DNA from: Chara braunii
Lineage: Eukaryota; Streptophyta; Charophyceae; Charales; Characeae
Length of the DNA stretch: 63,009 nt
NCBI GenBank assembly: GCA_003427395.1
Contig: BFEA01000093.1
Coordinates: 2,414,019-2,477,027 of the forward strand
Direction of reading: 5' to 3'
The position numbers and the translations under genes were made by a program. Of the stretch, positions 23,481 through 36,800 are shown one piece after another. How positions within the stretch are numbered: position 1 is the first letter of the stretch; the number at the start of each line of letters is the position of its first letter. Below the pieces are notes generated by a model. That model worked only from the letters and a program-made list of their open reading frames with translations, did not search any database and was not told where the DNA came from.

Positions 23481-24440
23481 GTGAGGTTGTTTGCCTAGAT
23501 GAAAATGGTGTCAGCAATCTTAAGTGACTAACAGATAGACACTCGAAAGACCATGACAGTGCGGTAGGCCCGATTGGTGGAATTAATCAACGATTATTTG
23601 TTTATTTTGCTTTTACCGAACCTATGAGTATTTTGAGATATAGTTTTCTTCTTGTATATAGTTCTGATCTCGAGTGTGCGTTTTTATTCTTTGGGATTGT
23701 GCGTACATTTTGGATCTGATTATCCACTCGTTGAGCTGGCCTTAGCCTTTGTCAGATACGGATGGAGGTCTTTTAAGAAATTGTCGTCTGTACGCTAAAC
23801 GCATACCCAATTGTGCGATAACATTTGATATTATTTTTCGTATATGACCTGTATGATACGCTATACAAGGTCTTTTGTTGATTGGGATGTGAATTTGTGA
23901 TAATTCGAGATTGTGAGGGTGCGAGGCTTGGGATGACCTGATTTTCTTCTGGGAATTATTTTTTGGTATGAATTTTGATTCCCTCGGGTTGCAGGATCGT
24001 GCGTGTTTCGGTTGTCATTGACATTCTCATCAAAGTGACCTTGTGAGTCGTTTTATGTATTATTCTAATTAATGGTGAAGTGAAGAAAGCATGATTATTT
24101 GTGGGATAATTATGGAAGGCTCAAAGAGTCCAAAAAATCGCATTAAGAGAGAGGTTATGCCCAAGGGTGGCCTGACAAAGTTTAGGGTTTATTGTCAAGT
24201 GAAGGATGTTTTAAGATTTTATAAACAAATTCATCCATGAGTGGGAGGATGGCTGAGAAATTTTTATGGGTGATTCTCCTTCAGAGTGGGAGGAGTCTTA
24301 AAAATTATTATGGAAGACTCACCCTTGAGAGGAAGGGGGTGACTTAAAAAGAATTTTTATGGAGTTAGAGTATTGTCTCCGACCAAATCGGCAGTTCCAC
24401 TCTGTTGGGCCTCACCTGCCAGTAAGCGTGTCATCTGCGG
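23481..24440. other. Retrotransposon internal region without recognised gene
   Basis: Follows the gag knuckle. I see no protease, RT, RNase H or integrase motif in any frame. Near 24240-24360 there are three similar segments of the form GAGTGGGAGGANGGCTGAGA or close variants, a small diverged tandem repeat. Confidence 0.5.
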
Positions 24441-26477
24441 TATCGAGCGCATCGGCCCGGCACCGCATGCGGCGGCGCGGGGCCCTCTCGGCCGCGTCAC
24501 GGAGGAGTTGGATCAACCTCGACATAACACGCAAATGGAGCTTCCTTAGGCCGCTCCGGCCGAGTGCGCCAGGTATACCTCTCGCGAGCCCCTACGACAG
24601 GATAGGGCCTACGCGAGACTCAACTTACCTCCACCTTACAGGAGTTGTCACCTCCCATCGGTGGGCGTATCCCCGCCGAGCTACCAGCCCACAATACGAA
24701 AGCTAATCAGTTGCAATCGCAGAGGTGGACCAGCCGAGGGCTTTTCTCGTTCGCTGTAGCATAGGGGGTACGCGCGGTAAATACGCCCCTATCGGACCCG
24801 CACGCGAACCAACATCTTGGGGGGCTGAAGTCCCAAGTGCGACTCGTCGTCGGTCGACTAGGACGCATCCCACACCCCACGCGCACACCACGCTAACAAC
24901 CACACGACAACAACACGCACACATATACACGGAACGACGCAACGCAAACAACGCGACAACGCTCCTAGCCCCTCGGTAGCCTACCCATAACTTCCTGACG
25001 CGGAAATCGGATAGGCGTCGCGCGCGAGACTTAGTATAAAAATCGTGCGGACGCAGGGCTAACTCATATCGACTCCCGATGCAAACGCACGCAAGCGGTC
25101 GCAACGATGGCGTACCACGTGGTACCCATACTCGTGCGGTCCTCGTTAATCTCGAGGGTCGCGTTCGACACTTAAGTGTCGGCTGACACGCGCCTTGAGG
25201 GTTAATCTCTCGACGCTGGACAACCGTCATGCGCGGTTGAAGACCACACACCCTCTTCTGCACCCTTATGCAGAGTGGGTGGTACACAGGCCCATGCCTG
25301 TGGTGGTAGTCGTCTCTCGCGGCCCTAGGGNTGAGTCCTCCCNGGGGCCTGGGCGAAAGTCAAGGGGTTTGACTTTGACGGCTGCCACGGACTACAACGT
25401 CCAACCATAAAAATCTCTAAGAAGCAACAAAACTCGCACGAACCCAAGAAGAGGGGATAGGGCAAAGGTCTCCTGACCCCTAAAACAAAAACTCATGACC
25501 TTGGGACACACTTCCCCTCTATGGGCGGTGTCGGCGGCCTATAATAATCCCAAGCGCTGCGCCTACGCGCAAGCCCGGTGGTCCCATAACTTTTAAACGT
25601 CGGGGCGGCGAGGCGTCACGCGCAGGGCTCTGATATAAAACTGCGCAGCCGCAGGCCAACCCTATGCCAACCACTGATGCCAATCATATGTGGTAACCGC
25701 GGCTTAGGCCTCGCGATATTGAATGGCTGAAGGAACTCATCGCGAGGGGTTACCCCTCACGATATTGAACGGCTGAAGGACACGCCGTTCGGCCCTCGCG
25801 ACGCTCCCACCTTTCAGGTGGAGTGTCCCGCCGGCCAAAGTAAATAGGCTCCATGCAAGGGGAGGCTCCTCCTCTTCAGGGCCTAGGGCTGGGGATGTCC
25901 TGGACAAGTACCTCGAATCCCGGCCCAGGACCAACGTCCGACTAAGAAAGCCCCAAAACGCAAAATAGGCAGGAGGGAGGGTCTTCCCTGTCCCTCAATC
26001 CCAACTCTCACGCAGTTGCTAACATGACCTTTTTGGCCTCCCGAACACTCATCATACGTATATCCACGCATACATACAGAAGGGGGGATAGAGTTATGAC
26101 GATCACTTCTCACTGACACAGTGAGACTCCTCACAACCATGTATATGTATATGGAATCGCAGGCAATCCAAATCCAAAATCCGAGCTACAGGACATACCT
26201 GCAACCACACCAAGAATCAAGCGACAAAACACGCACTACACGGAGTCAACCCCAACCATTCTCTATGCTCATACCCCTTCGCTTTAGCCATGCAAGCCCC
26301 AACTGCGAGTCCAACCAACCTCAATTAAATACTCAGTACCTTTGTTAAATGGTCATTCAATAAAAGTCCGGGTGAAACCCTTAACAAACAGTAAAAACCA
26401 CCAGGGCTAAAGCCTTTTAGGTTGAGTATGGGGAATGAGTTGAAATTGAGTTGAAGGCCGACGAATCGGCAACCGAC

Positions 26478-26505
26478 CTGTTATCAGTGATATCAGTGAT
26501 AACAG
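26478..26505. repeat. Conserved LTR palindrome, copy C (extended)
   Basis: The CTGTTATCA...TGATAACAG palindrome of the other copies is lengthened here by an internal GTGATATCA duplication, giving a 28-bp symmetrical sequence. The symmetry was therefore kept during the change. Confidence 0.75.
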
Positions 26506-26749
26506 AAGACGATCCTCAAGGGATCAAACTGAATCTAGTCCTGATCTTGAATCGAACGATCAAGACGACGTGTAACACATGACAGGCCAATCTCCAAGTT
26601 GAGATCACAAGTGTATGGAGAATACGACCCCATAAGATATTCTCACTCAAATCCTCCTAACCGACTAAGCCTAAATCTACCTTTAAGCAGTGCCCAAGAA
26701 AAAGGCAGACCCTGGCTAAGTCTTCCCTATTTAGGGTGGATTGCCAGAA

Positions 26750-27330
26750 TCGCCACCTATCAAAATATATCCTAACTCCCTTAATTCAAGGAAATTTCGG
26801 CAGCGCTTCCCGTAGGAAAAGTGCCTTTTTAGAATTTATACAAGCTCAAGTATGAAAACCAAAAATAGACCTTTACTATCTAAGGTCCAACTTTGTCCAA
26901 CTTCCTGATTTAGCAAAAATTTGGGCAGCAGTCCCTTTAGAAAAGGAGACTTCCCAGATTTATACTAAGTCAGATATGAACTTCAATGACAACTTGGGTT
27001 CAACTTAGACAATGATTTAACTAACGCCTTAGTTTTGCAGAAATTTCGGCAGCACTCCCTTTAGAAAAGTGCTATTCCAAAATTTATACAAGGCTAAGTT
27101 CAGAATCTGGAAATAACTTTGACTTCTCAGAGTCCAATTTCGTCTAACTCCCTGAATTAGCAAAAATTTGGGCAGCACTCCCTTTAGAAAGGGAGACTTT
27201 CCAAATTTTTACTAAGTCATATAAAGGATAAACAAGTTGAACTTGGGCAAGTCAAAAGTTGATTAACTCCTTGGATTTGTAGAAATTTCGGCAACGCTTC
27301 CCGTAGAGAAAGTGGTTTGCCAAGATTTAT
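26750..27330 (-). repeat. Hairpin array 2 in LTR C
   Basis: About four to five units. The clearest nested hairpin has outer arms AAAAATTTGG (27162-27171) and CCAAATTTTT (27201-27210) and inner arms CTCCCTTT (27178-27185) and AAAGGGAG (27188-27195), all perfectly complementary. The other units keep the arrangement with substitutions. Confidence 0.85.
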
Positions 27331-27619
27331 ATAAAGCCAAGTATAACCAAAGATCCCAGAAAATGCAAGAATTGATCTAGGTAAAATAAAGCCAGCTAAA
27401 AAAATGCAGAAATTGACCTAGTTCCTGTCGCTCTAGCACGTGGCGAGCCTCTAAAGCAACTACCTATCAACCTGAAACCCAGACCAAGTAGTAATCTCAC
27501 TCAGCCACATGCAGACCAAGCCACATGGGTAAGTACTCTCACCATCCCTAAGCTAATCTGAACAAACAATAGTTCATAATCTCTCAGTGAGTTATCCCCT
27601 CATACCCAACTTACGTAAG

Positions 27620-28560
27620 GCATAGGTTAGGGCACCTGAACTTACAGAGCGCACCCAACTTAGCCAGGTCTAAAGTCATAATACCTAAACTTATAGAGCG
27701 TTCTGACTCGGCCAAGTATACACAAACAGATTGCACAACTACTTCTCTCTTCTTTGGGCAAATGACTATACCACTCTAGTTGCACTGAACTGCTAAATAG
27801 CCAAAATATATCTCTCTCTGAACTTAGTCTTCAAAGGGACATAAGGCTGAGCCGCTCAACTTAGAACACTGCTCAGCCTGCCCAAGTTTACTTTCACTTA
27901 TATCTCTTTAGTTGTACTCTCTTCAGTTATGATAAACTATAGTCAGGCTACCTAAACTTATAGAGCGGCCTGACCAGCCTGTTCGTAATAACATAGTAAT
28001 ACAATATAGCCAGGTTATATCCATTGGGTTCCAACATGTGCGAGGCATTGGACCAGACTACCTAAACTTATAGAGCGGTCCAATCCTCTGCCAGGTTCAT
28101 TCCTTTCTGATCCAATCTGTGCGAGGCAGTGAGACATGCTACCTAAACTTATTGAGCGGCCTGTCCCCTGCCAGGATTACCCCCTCAAAACAAGACAGGA
28201 GAAGGGTTGAACCACCTAAACGTATAAAGCGGTTCAGACCTCCTTGTTCAAAACCAAAGAAACTGAGGGAACCCCAAATAAAACGAGGCAACCTAAGGTA
28301 CCTAAACTTATAGAGCGCCTTGGGTCCCTGAAAGTCACCCACAGTCAGACCCTTACAAGTCAGAGCATTCAGGACACCTAACCTTATAGAGCGTCCTGAC
28401 CCTTCATGCAGTTCACAATATCAGGTCTCCCCAAACTTATGGGGACATCCCAGCCTCCAAAGCTTCAGGCTCCCTAAACATATAGAGCGGCCTGAGGCTC
28501 CATGCAAACCAAAAATAAACAGAGCGCCGGGCTTCCCCAAACTTAAGGGGACCTCCCAGC
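27620..28560 (-). repeat. Hairpin array 1 in LTR C
   Basis: About a dozen hairpins with core CACCTAAACTTATAGAGCG or close variant (given on the plus strand). Perfect arms: GTCAGGC (27952-27958) with GCCTGAC (27968-27974 region) and ATTGGACC (28047-28054) with GGTCCAAT (28077-28084). The positional partner of the second in copy A has CCAGAC/GTCTGA arms, so both arms changed together. Confidence 0.85.
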
Positions 28561-31500
28561 CTTAATGACCAAGTCAAGCTACACACAATACTGCCTTCCT
28601 CCCAACCTTCCCCCAGCTGCAACCCATCTCATTCATAGTCTGCTTTCAGGCAATCAACAAACCTGAAACTGAGGTTGCACACACACTCCTTTACTTCAGT
28701 CTGACTTAAGTCCTGACAGCCAAACCAAAATCAGAGTACAGGAGTCACGCAGTACACTCAGTCAAACCATAGGAGGATGTACAGGTAGGGGTTATAGTTG
28801 GGTTTATAGAGGGAGTCAAGGGATTACCACTCAGTTCCCTGCCTCCAGGACTCCGCCTGAGTCCCGGCAGAGCTCCCGCAATCGGTGGGGTAACCTCCCA
28901 CAAGGCCTTGGCGCTGGTTGCGGGCCAGAAGCCCGCCTACCGCCCTCCTCTCAGAACCGAGGGAACAAACTTAGAGGGAAGAGGACAGAGAAAGAAGGCC
29001 CGAGACTCTCAAACCCCAGGGAAGAAACACTCAGACTCGCAAAGAGGGTCTTCGATCCTTCCGCGCCTGAGGGCCCCGTAATGATGGCCAAACAGTACCG
29101 CAGCCCGGCCAACCTCCAAAGTCAACTGTCCATGTCCATCCTCCACTGGCCTTTCAAATTGCAGCACTAACCCCCGACCTGTCCTGACTGATCTCCTCCC
29201 CGAGTCTTAACACCCTTCCTTAACCCAATCGCGGTTACACAGCGACCCGTAACATTTCACATCGACAAGTAGTGATATGTAGCTGCCCACAGTAGCAGCC
29301 CGCCCGCAACGCAGCCCACACGCTATCAACCAGCCTCCGTAGTCTACGCGCAACAGGTAGCTGTAAACTGTGCCCTGTCAGCGGCAGCCGCAACCGTGCT
29401 CAGTCAAATGCTGCGACGACCGTTTCTCCCCCAGCTTCCGATCATAGCCACAGCTCCCACCGGCGGCCATTAGCAACTGCAGCAGCCTGCACCCAGTCTG
29501 CAGCAGCAACAGCAGCAGTTTGCCCCGGGCTGACAGAATCAACAGCGACTGTGCACTGCAGCCATCCTCGACCAAACCAGCAGGTCCTCAGCCCCCGTAG
29601 CTTATTTCTCCCCCCTTTTTTGTCACCCCTCTTAGTCCAGTTGCCGCCGCACAGCGGGTCGTAGTGGCTAACAGTAGTCGCGGTGGTATTCAAGTACCAC
29701 ACCGCAGTAGCAGTCGCCCGCAGTTGGCTACGGTCATTAGACACAGCAAGTTGCACACAACACGCCGCTGATAACCTGTGCACGACCGAGAGCAATAGTA
29801 GTTGTGCATGCTAAAAAACAGCAACAGTTGTTTCCGTCGGGGGGCCGAACACAGCAAAAGTTCCCAACAGCAGTCAATGGCGACAGCAGTAGCGGTACTG
29901 TGCGCCCGAATGCCGCAGACCGTAGCTTGCGTAGCGGCGTCCCGTGTCGAACACGCGGCAACAACTTACGAGCGATGCACAGCACCCGGCCTCTCATGCA
30001 GTTCAGTCACTTCTTATGATATCCCTCTCTCTCCCTGCACCCCCTTTCTCTCTGGTAGTCTCCACAGTATAACTGCACCTGGCCATTGGTGCCGGCCAGG
30101 TTCGTTCGAACCTGCTATGGGTCACAGCGGGGACACGATCGAGGCAGCATTCAATGCAACTTTGGCCCACAACACACTAGGTACGCACTCCCCTCCTTTC
30201 GACGCCCCTCTCGCTTCTCTGCTTCTCCGAAAACCCCCGGGATGGATCTGGGGCTGCCAAAAAGCGGCCTGCAGATGGTCGACTGTCACCCATTCACCCC
30301 TGTCGGTCTTACCTTCTTGTCCATCGCCCTACCATGCCGGCCTCCCAGCTAGCTTCCTTGTTGCCAAGACTGACGACATAACTTGGTCCGCCCGGCCAAA
30401 CCTTGTCACAGTGGTCTCCCCTCCTCACCCCATCCCGTTAGAGCTAGAGTCGGGATTGCTACTCGCTCCTACACCTTTGCTTCCGTTCCCGTCCCCACCA
30501 TAACCTGCACATCCCCCTTTTGCACTAACTCCCCTTGCACCCACTTACTCGCCACCCTGACTTCACCGTTGAGCTCGCCCGCGGCCAAACTTCCAAACCC
30601 GCATTTTTCTCGCGTGCGCAACAACAATAGACCGCGCGCGCTACCCCCTTCCCTTCTGCGCCACGCTTGCTTCTCGCCCCGCCTGGCCCGTCTCTCTCAC
30701 CTCCGCTGTCATCGGGTTGCCGTCAACACGGCGACCCTGCTGCCCAGCCGTCCGCCCGAAATGCCTGCCAAAAAAAAGGAGGCAAAAATCTTTGGTCTGT
30801 CGGGCCGTCGCTCAATTTATGCATGTCAACTCTTCGCAGGGACTACACTAATCTTCTTTCTATCACTCCAATTTTAACGGATGTCCCGAAGGACCCCGAC
30901 TGTGGCAACGCCTGTCCACGCGACTGCAGCCTCGCCCTACCTCGGCGCCCAAACCCGGCCCCTCTTTCGGGGTTGGTGCGTGTCGGCCTCGCGCGGGGTC
31001 CATGCAAATCTTGTCTGCATCATCCCACCCTTTCGCAAGTTTCCCAGTTCTCCTATCCGCCCCTACCCCCGTTCTTCGCCCGGGTTCGTCCCCGGTTTCC
31101 CCTATCCCTCCTCCTTTTCGTACCTCGCCTCTATACCGTTGACCCCGCCGATCCTTCCTATAAAGATCCGGCCTCTCGGGGCACCGGCAACCTTTGCCGC
31201 ATCAGCACCCCGGTAATCTTTCGAGTTTCACACGCCCTTAACCCGGTTCCCATCCGGGTTCACCCTCGAATGTCTCCTCTCCGTGGAGGTCGTGCGAATC
31301 CTCCTCGTGCCGCAAGCCTCCCTTTCCTTCGAAGGGGTTCCTCCACTTCGTGCAACCCCCGTCCGGGTTCACTCCCGGATCTACACAGGATACGCCCCCT
31401 TTTGCTTTCGCGCGTGCACCTGGCCAGGCTCGCGCCCGGGTTCATTCGCCGATTTGGCCCACAATCTCCTTAGTGCCACGCCAGATTCGGCTGATATCCC

Positions 31501-32674
31501 GAAGGACTTTTCGGTCGGGCAACGCCCCGTGCCATTTCGACGTTCAAAGGGACCCTGAGTCTCTCTCCGCCTCGTTGGCGTACCACACAGATCTTCCAAA
31601 GATCTTGCCCTCCGCTGAGGACCTGGCCATTTTTCCTGGGCCGGGTTCAGGTCATCGCCAGCCCCCTCCTCCGCGCCTGCCTCGTTTACGGCCGGGCCCA
31701 ACCCCGGACTTGTGCGCGCCAGCCTGGCACAACGGCCATGTAGTCTTCGCTGCATCCTCCCACGGTTGTCGGATACCCCGAACTTCACTCGTGGCAATTA
31801 CCCCCGCCCCGGCTTGGACTCGGCCTGTACTTCAATAGTTTATGGCTGGGTCCCCCGCTCCAAGGCCACGGTTCGACGACCCGGACTCGAGACCGGTGTC
31901 GGAACCTTGGCATGATCCGTAAAATAAGGGCGGGGAAAAAAACGGCGGCATAAATTAAGGTAAAGCCCAAAAATGGAGGGAATACCACCAACTTATTGGG
32001 CCGCGCGCAGAACCCCGTTGACGCCCCATTTGGCGCGGGCCCGTAATCGGGCTCCCTCAACAAGACAAAAGAGGGATAGCCCCACGAGACCCTCAACCCC
32101 TTCGCTCCTCGCTGCTCCGTCGCCATCGCGCCGCCGTCCGCTGGCCTCGAACCTCGAACCTCTGTCGCACGAACCCGCCACCGTAACTGATAGGGCTAAG
32201 CCCAAGCCTATGATTAGCAGGCGCGGCTTCCCATATAAGGCGGTGTCGCTCGGCGTTCCGGCCAGGATACCGCCCGGTCACCCTTTCTACCCACATCTGT
32301 GCCCCCGACCCCTAAGTGTCCGCGTCAGTCTACCACCCCGCGCCGTGGCCGTCCCATGCGCCTACCAGCGCACCAGCCCTACCCTCGGTCACGCGCACCT
32401 ATCAAGAACAAACTTTCATTCCCTAACCAACGTCGTAACACGGTCCAGGTCGATCGGCTACCCTGGCCGCCCATTCAATTAGAAAAATCACACGTGCGCC
32501 TTAAATATTGCGCGCCCACCTACTCCCTACCGGGACAGGGAAGACCTTGGCCCGAGCGCGGACGACCTTCACATTTTCCCGCACGGACACTCAAAATCCA
32601 GGCTAACCGAGCCTTTCCGTCACTTGCAGAAACCAGAGCGGATACCCTTGTAAGGGTATTCGCGCCGACAGCGG

Positions 32675-33897
32675 CAGGGAAACCTGTCATGTAAGAAAGC
32701 TCTTACCCGGCCAGTAGTTATGAGTCCCGGGTGGTTCTGTGTGTGGGAGGGGGTAAGGAAAGATCCGTTCAATTCGGCATCCCCGCTTGTGTAGTCACGT
32801 AAAGGCTGGTAAGGCTGGTTGTGAGTCCCTTACTCAACTTATTATGGGCCACAAGCGGTCTAGTCTGTGACGGGGACTTCCATGATTAAGACTCCTTGAG
32901 AAGAGCTAAAAGTTTTGACTTATAGCCAGTGGGAGCGTCATCTACGGCAGGAAGGATCAGCCTGGTTATGGGGCCCTCCAATCGACTATAGTCTTGATTG
33001 AAAGTGGCGTTGAAGTTTTACTTGGAGGAAGATCATGAAAGTTGCTCACTGAGCAAAACTTATGGGTTTGATTGATAAAATGTGTGACAAGAGTGAAGGA
33101 TCTCACTCATAAAGGTAGGATTTATGGGGAAGAGGGGTGATTTTCTTTATTTAGAAAGACTAAGTGAATATCCCTGCCCATACCTTTAATGAGTTAATAA
33201 CATGAGTGACTTTTGAATGGTAATAGTGCCTTGTGGGACTGGGCTTAACGGAGCCCTACCCATAAGGTACATCTCTAGTATGTATGATGAGATCAAACAC
33301 CCCAATCTTCTAGATTGGCTGAAAGATTGAGATGTCCGATAAAATCCCACAATGAGGTGTTCTTTTGAGAAAGGGCTTGTATAGATCGGTTGAGCTTGAG
33401 TAATTGATGGGTGAAAAGTGAAGAATCTACCTGGAGACTGAAGCCCTGAAATTTGACTCACCACCGAGTCTGAGTTTTAGCAAGTGGTGGTCACTGGTAG
33501 GGTGATCAATGTGCCCGACGCGATAAAACATCGCTCAAAGAGACCGGAAGTGTTGTAGTCCTAAGTTTGGCTTTGGATGACTCCCCGTCCGTGATTATAG
33601 TGGGTGGAAAGTGGGTTTATCCACTTCTTGAATTAAAAGTAGGAAAATGTTTATGCTTAGCCGATTATTCGGCTATTATAGATTTCTATTTTTTATCATG
33701 AATGGAATGGTACATTCCACCTTTGACTTCTGCACGAATTGTCTTAAGGGAACGAGGTCTAATGTTGATACAATTAGATGATCGTTCCAGTTCAAGTTGA
33801 AAACTCGAGGAAGTTATCATGTACTTCTTCCAGAGACTATAGCTGAATAGAAATACTTAGTGCGACGGGGACGTCGTTTAATAAGGTCCGGGAAGAC
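32675..33897 (+). other. 3' part of retrotransposon internal region, with candidate polypurine tract
   Basis: No coding similarity seen. The bases just before the 3' LTR (33883-33897, AAGGTCCGGGAAGAC) are purine-rich but interrupted, so the polypurine tract call is weak. Confidence 0.45.
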
Positions 33898-36800
33898 TGT
33901 CGTACCAAATACCTTACAAGGGTATTTGGCGTGTTTTTTGCAAATCACGCAAGTGCAGTGTCGCCTGCCTGACGGAGTGCTCGTGAGCGTGGGCATAGGT
34001 TTTTGTCAGGGTGAGGGGCGCGTCTGGCGGCGTGGGGTATTGACGGTGGGGCGCAACTGTGCGCTACCTAGGCTTGCGGCGTCACGGGTCAGCGGGACGC
34101 ACGACGTTTGTTTGTATTTTATATTAAATAGTTGTTGTATTAAATTCTCGTAAGCCCCGGCTTGCGGCGTAATCCGGGCGTGACGCCGGACTCAATAGTC
34201 GTCACGGTAGTCGAGGACCTTGAGCGCGTACCCCGTAAGGTGACCTGCGGGTTTCGTATGTTTGGGATGCCAACGGGAACTCTTGTGTTCCGCCTGATCG
34301 GAAATTTAGACCGAAGAGGTCAACGTGCGTAGGAACAGAAGGGGTCAGTAGACGCGGCCTCCCTCGCTCCTATTTGGAGAGCGCTGGTAGTTTGAATTGG
34401 GAGGGGATTCGAGAACCCGCCTATGAGGCTGCAGAGTGAGGGCAGCGAAGTGGCCAAACGGGGGGGGTACTAAAGAAAGATTGCAGGGATGCAGCGGCCA
34501 CTGGCCAGGCTACGGGTTACGGTAGGCCGGGTGTCTGCTACTACCCTCAAGGCTTGTACCAGGGCCGTTTCACCTGAGCCCATCCTTCATCTTGCAGCAA
34601 GGCCAGTGGCTTTTCACTCGACGAAGGGGCAGGCGCCGCTGTGGTGCCCGGGTCGCCGTGCAAACTCGACACTGAGCGGGCGAGCTGACTGTAGTTAGTA
34701 GGGGCGGGGAAAGGAAGTCGGTAAGTGAGGGAATGAACCCGGAGGGGTTCCTGTGCCGGGTACATGCGAGGGCAGCGACGGAGCAGGTGTAGGAAGGGAG
34801 CGGCCGCGGCAGTCGGGCCGAGTCAATGTGACTATCGACAGCAGCGGATGAGAAAGGCAGCGGTCGGGGCAATACTGGGCAGCGAACGGGCCATAGCACA
34901 TAGTGCCAATAGGTAGCACCGGAGTCGGGGAGCGCTACGCAGCAGCTAGTGATGAGCGCTGGCACGGTAAGGCACGATGAAGAAGAGACGGGCGGGGTGA
35001 TCGGGATTGGTAGGTGATAGGGCCGGGCCACTACGGTGGTCAGGCGCAGAGCTGGCGGAGAGAGACAAGGCTGACGGACAGCCCGCTACCAGGCAACTGT
35101 CGGGCAGCGCTGGGCAGCAGCGGGCGTTGAAGCAGACACCGGAGTGCCGGACGGGGGCAAGTGAGCAGGATGGGGATGAACCCGGCGCGGTTGTGCGCCA
35201 GGTGCACTCGAGGGAAGGGTGATCAATCGGATAGGGGAGTAGATGGGCGGATGTTGCTGGAACATTGCAGTGGGGCGACGGATACTGGGGCGGAGGGAGT
35301 CTGGAAACCGGATGAACCGGACGCGGGGGTGCGCCAGGTGCATTTGAAGTAAAGAAGACGATGGCGGAGCGAAGAGTTGGGTACGGTCAGGGAGGTAGAG
35401 CGCTCTCAATCCCAAGTGGAATTGAGAGGGGGAAGGCGTGATCCCGAGGTTTTGGCCCCGGGTGGATCCAACGACAGCGTTAGTTTTGGCAGTAAGTCAG
35501 TGGGTTAGGTGTCAGAGGAGAAAGGTGGTGCGCAGCGATGTCGGGGAAGCTGGTTATGGCGGGAGTAAAAANCATGTAGCCCGGTCGTTCCTTGACGGAA
35601 TCGGGCGGGAAGAGACTCGGTAAAGGGGTTTTTAAGGGTGGCGAAGCTGATTCTGAAGTCAGTTTGAGCAGTAGATTAGTCGAGTAGAAAGTTAGTGGGT
35701 GAGAGGCTGCGCAGTGGGCCAGGAGGTATAAATGCCAGGAGAAAGGCTTGGACACGGTTATGTATCTTTCCGTGTTCTAGCGGAAGATTCATTCGATTTT
35801 GCTTATCCTATCGGTGGCGGACAGCTGGCGGTGCAGGCTAAATGCACAGAGGGAGAGGGAGAGAGAGGGAAAGAGAGAGAGGGAACTCACCTATAGTAGC
35901 GATATGGCACCGATAGGGAATGTACCCTCCCCAATTCTTGGGGCAGGTTCATTCGTCTTCTAAGGGAGGCGGAGGCGAGGCCAGTCTCGAGACTGGGGTG
36001 TTGCTTGTTGCAGGTGTGTTTGCTCGCAGTGGGCAGCCCCTTCACACTCGAGGCTTCTCGGCCCATTGCGCAACAAGAAACTTATGAACCTGGCCAAAAA
36101 GTTGGCCGGGTGCATTACGAGGGAAAGGGGCGAGGGAAAAATGTACCTAACAGGCACGATGGCAGGGGGATCATGTGGCTGAGAATCGGGTCTGGGTGTG
36201 ATGGGAAGGCTAGAAGGATAATAGCTACTCTCCGGGGGCTGGCATGATCAATCGGAGCAGCAACACAGTCGTCATCGCACTGACCGGGCCCATCGCTTTG
36301 GTTGTCAGTAGTCGGTATCTCGTTATCTCAACTGTTCCCCATTGTTGGGCACTCCCCTCGGCGGGGCAGCTGTCGTCGATTCGGCTGGGGGAGTGCATTC
36401 CGGTCACAACCAGGTACCTGTCAGCAATACGGCTGAGTGCCCCGTTGTTCGGAGACGACCTCCAACTTCCAAGGTGCGAAGTGAGCAGTTTTGCTCGTCA
36501 TCAAAGCAAGCAGACTGATACAGCAGGCTGAAGTAGATTGCGGGAGTTGCTCCAATCTCGGCCTCGGAGTGAAAGCTTATCTGCGGTTTAGAAAGTGGGG
36601 CTAGATGGTACTGTGCCTGGATGGCGTTTGTGACCACCGCGGACTCACCACTTGTGTCATCTTGAGAGGCTGAGCCATGTTCGTGGAGTACTCTCCCGTT
36701 GTGGTGTTGCTTGGTTGGTGGCCCATTACTCTCGGCGCCTGACTGATCCTGCTTATCATAGGTCTGTCTCGAAGACAGAGAAGTGAGCGTCTGCGTATGT

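Larger units (their letters stand above)
24441..32670 (-). mobile_element. Nested solo LTR, copy C (8230 bp)
   Basis: The reverse complement begins TGTCGGCGCGAATACCC at 32670 and ends GCTCGATA at 24441. It is flanked by GCGG on both sides (24437-24440 and 32671-32674), a short target duplication. No primer site or internal region accompanies it, so it is a solo LTR left by recombination or a lone fragment of that history. Its AT-rich half and terminal block (24441-28960) align with A, B and D. The GC-rich half (about 29260-32640) hardly aligns with A and B apart from the first tens of bases, so it belongs to another subfamily. Long open frames in that half, for example 30667-31473, are proline- and arginine-rich, have no counterpart in A or B, and are not called as genes. 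Two undetermined bases lie at 25331 and 25343. Confidence 0.85.

Noticed and set aside
30667-31473. Long open frame of 268 codons (and 29802-30503, 233 codons)
   Set aside because: Inside the GC-rich half of solo LTR C, rich in Pro, Arg and Ser, overlapping open frames in other phases, no counterpart in LTRs A or B and no recognisable domain. Composition explains it.
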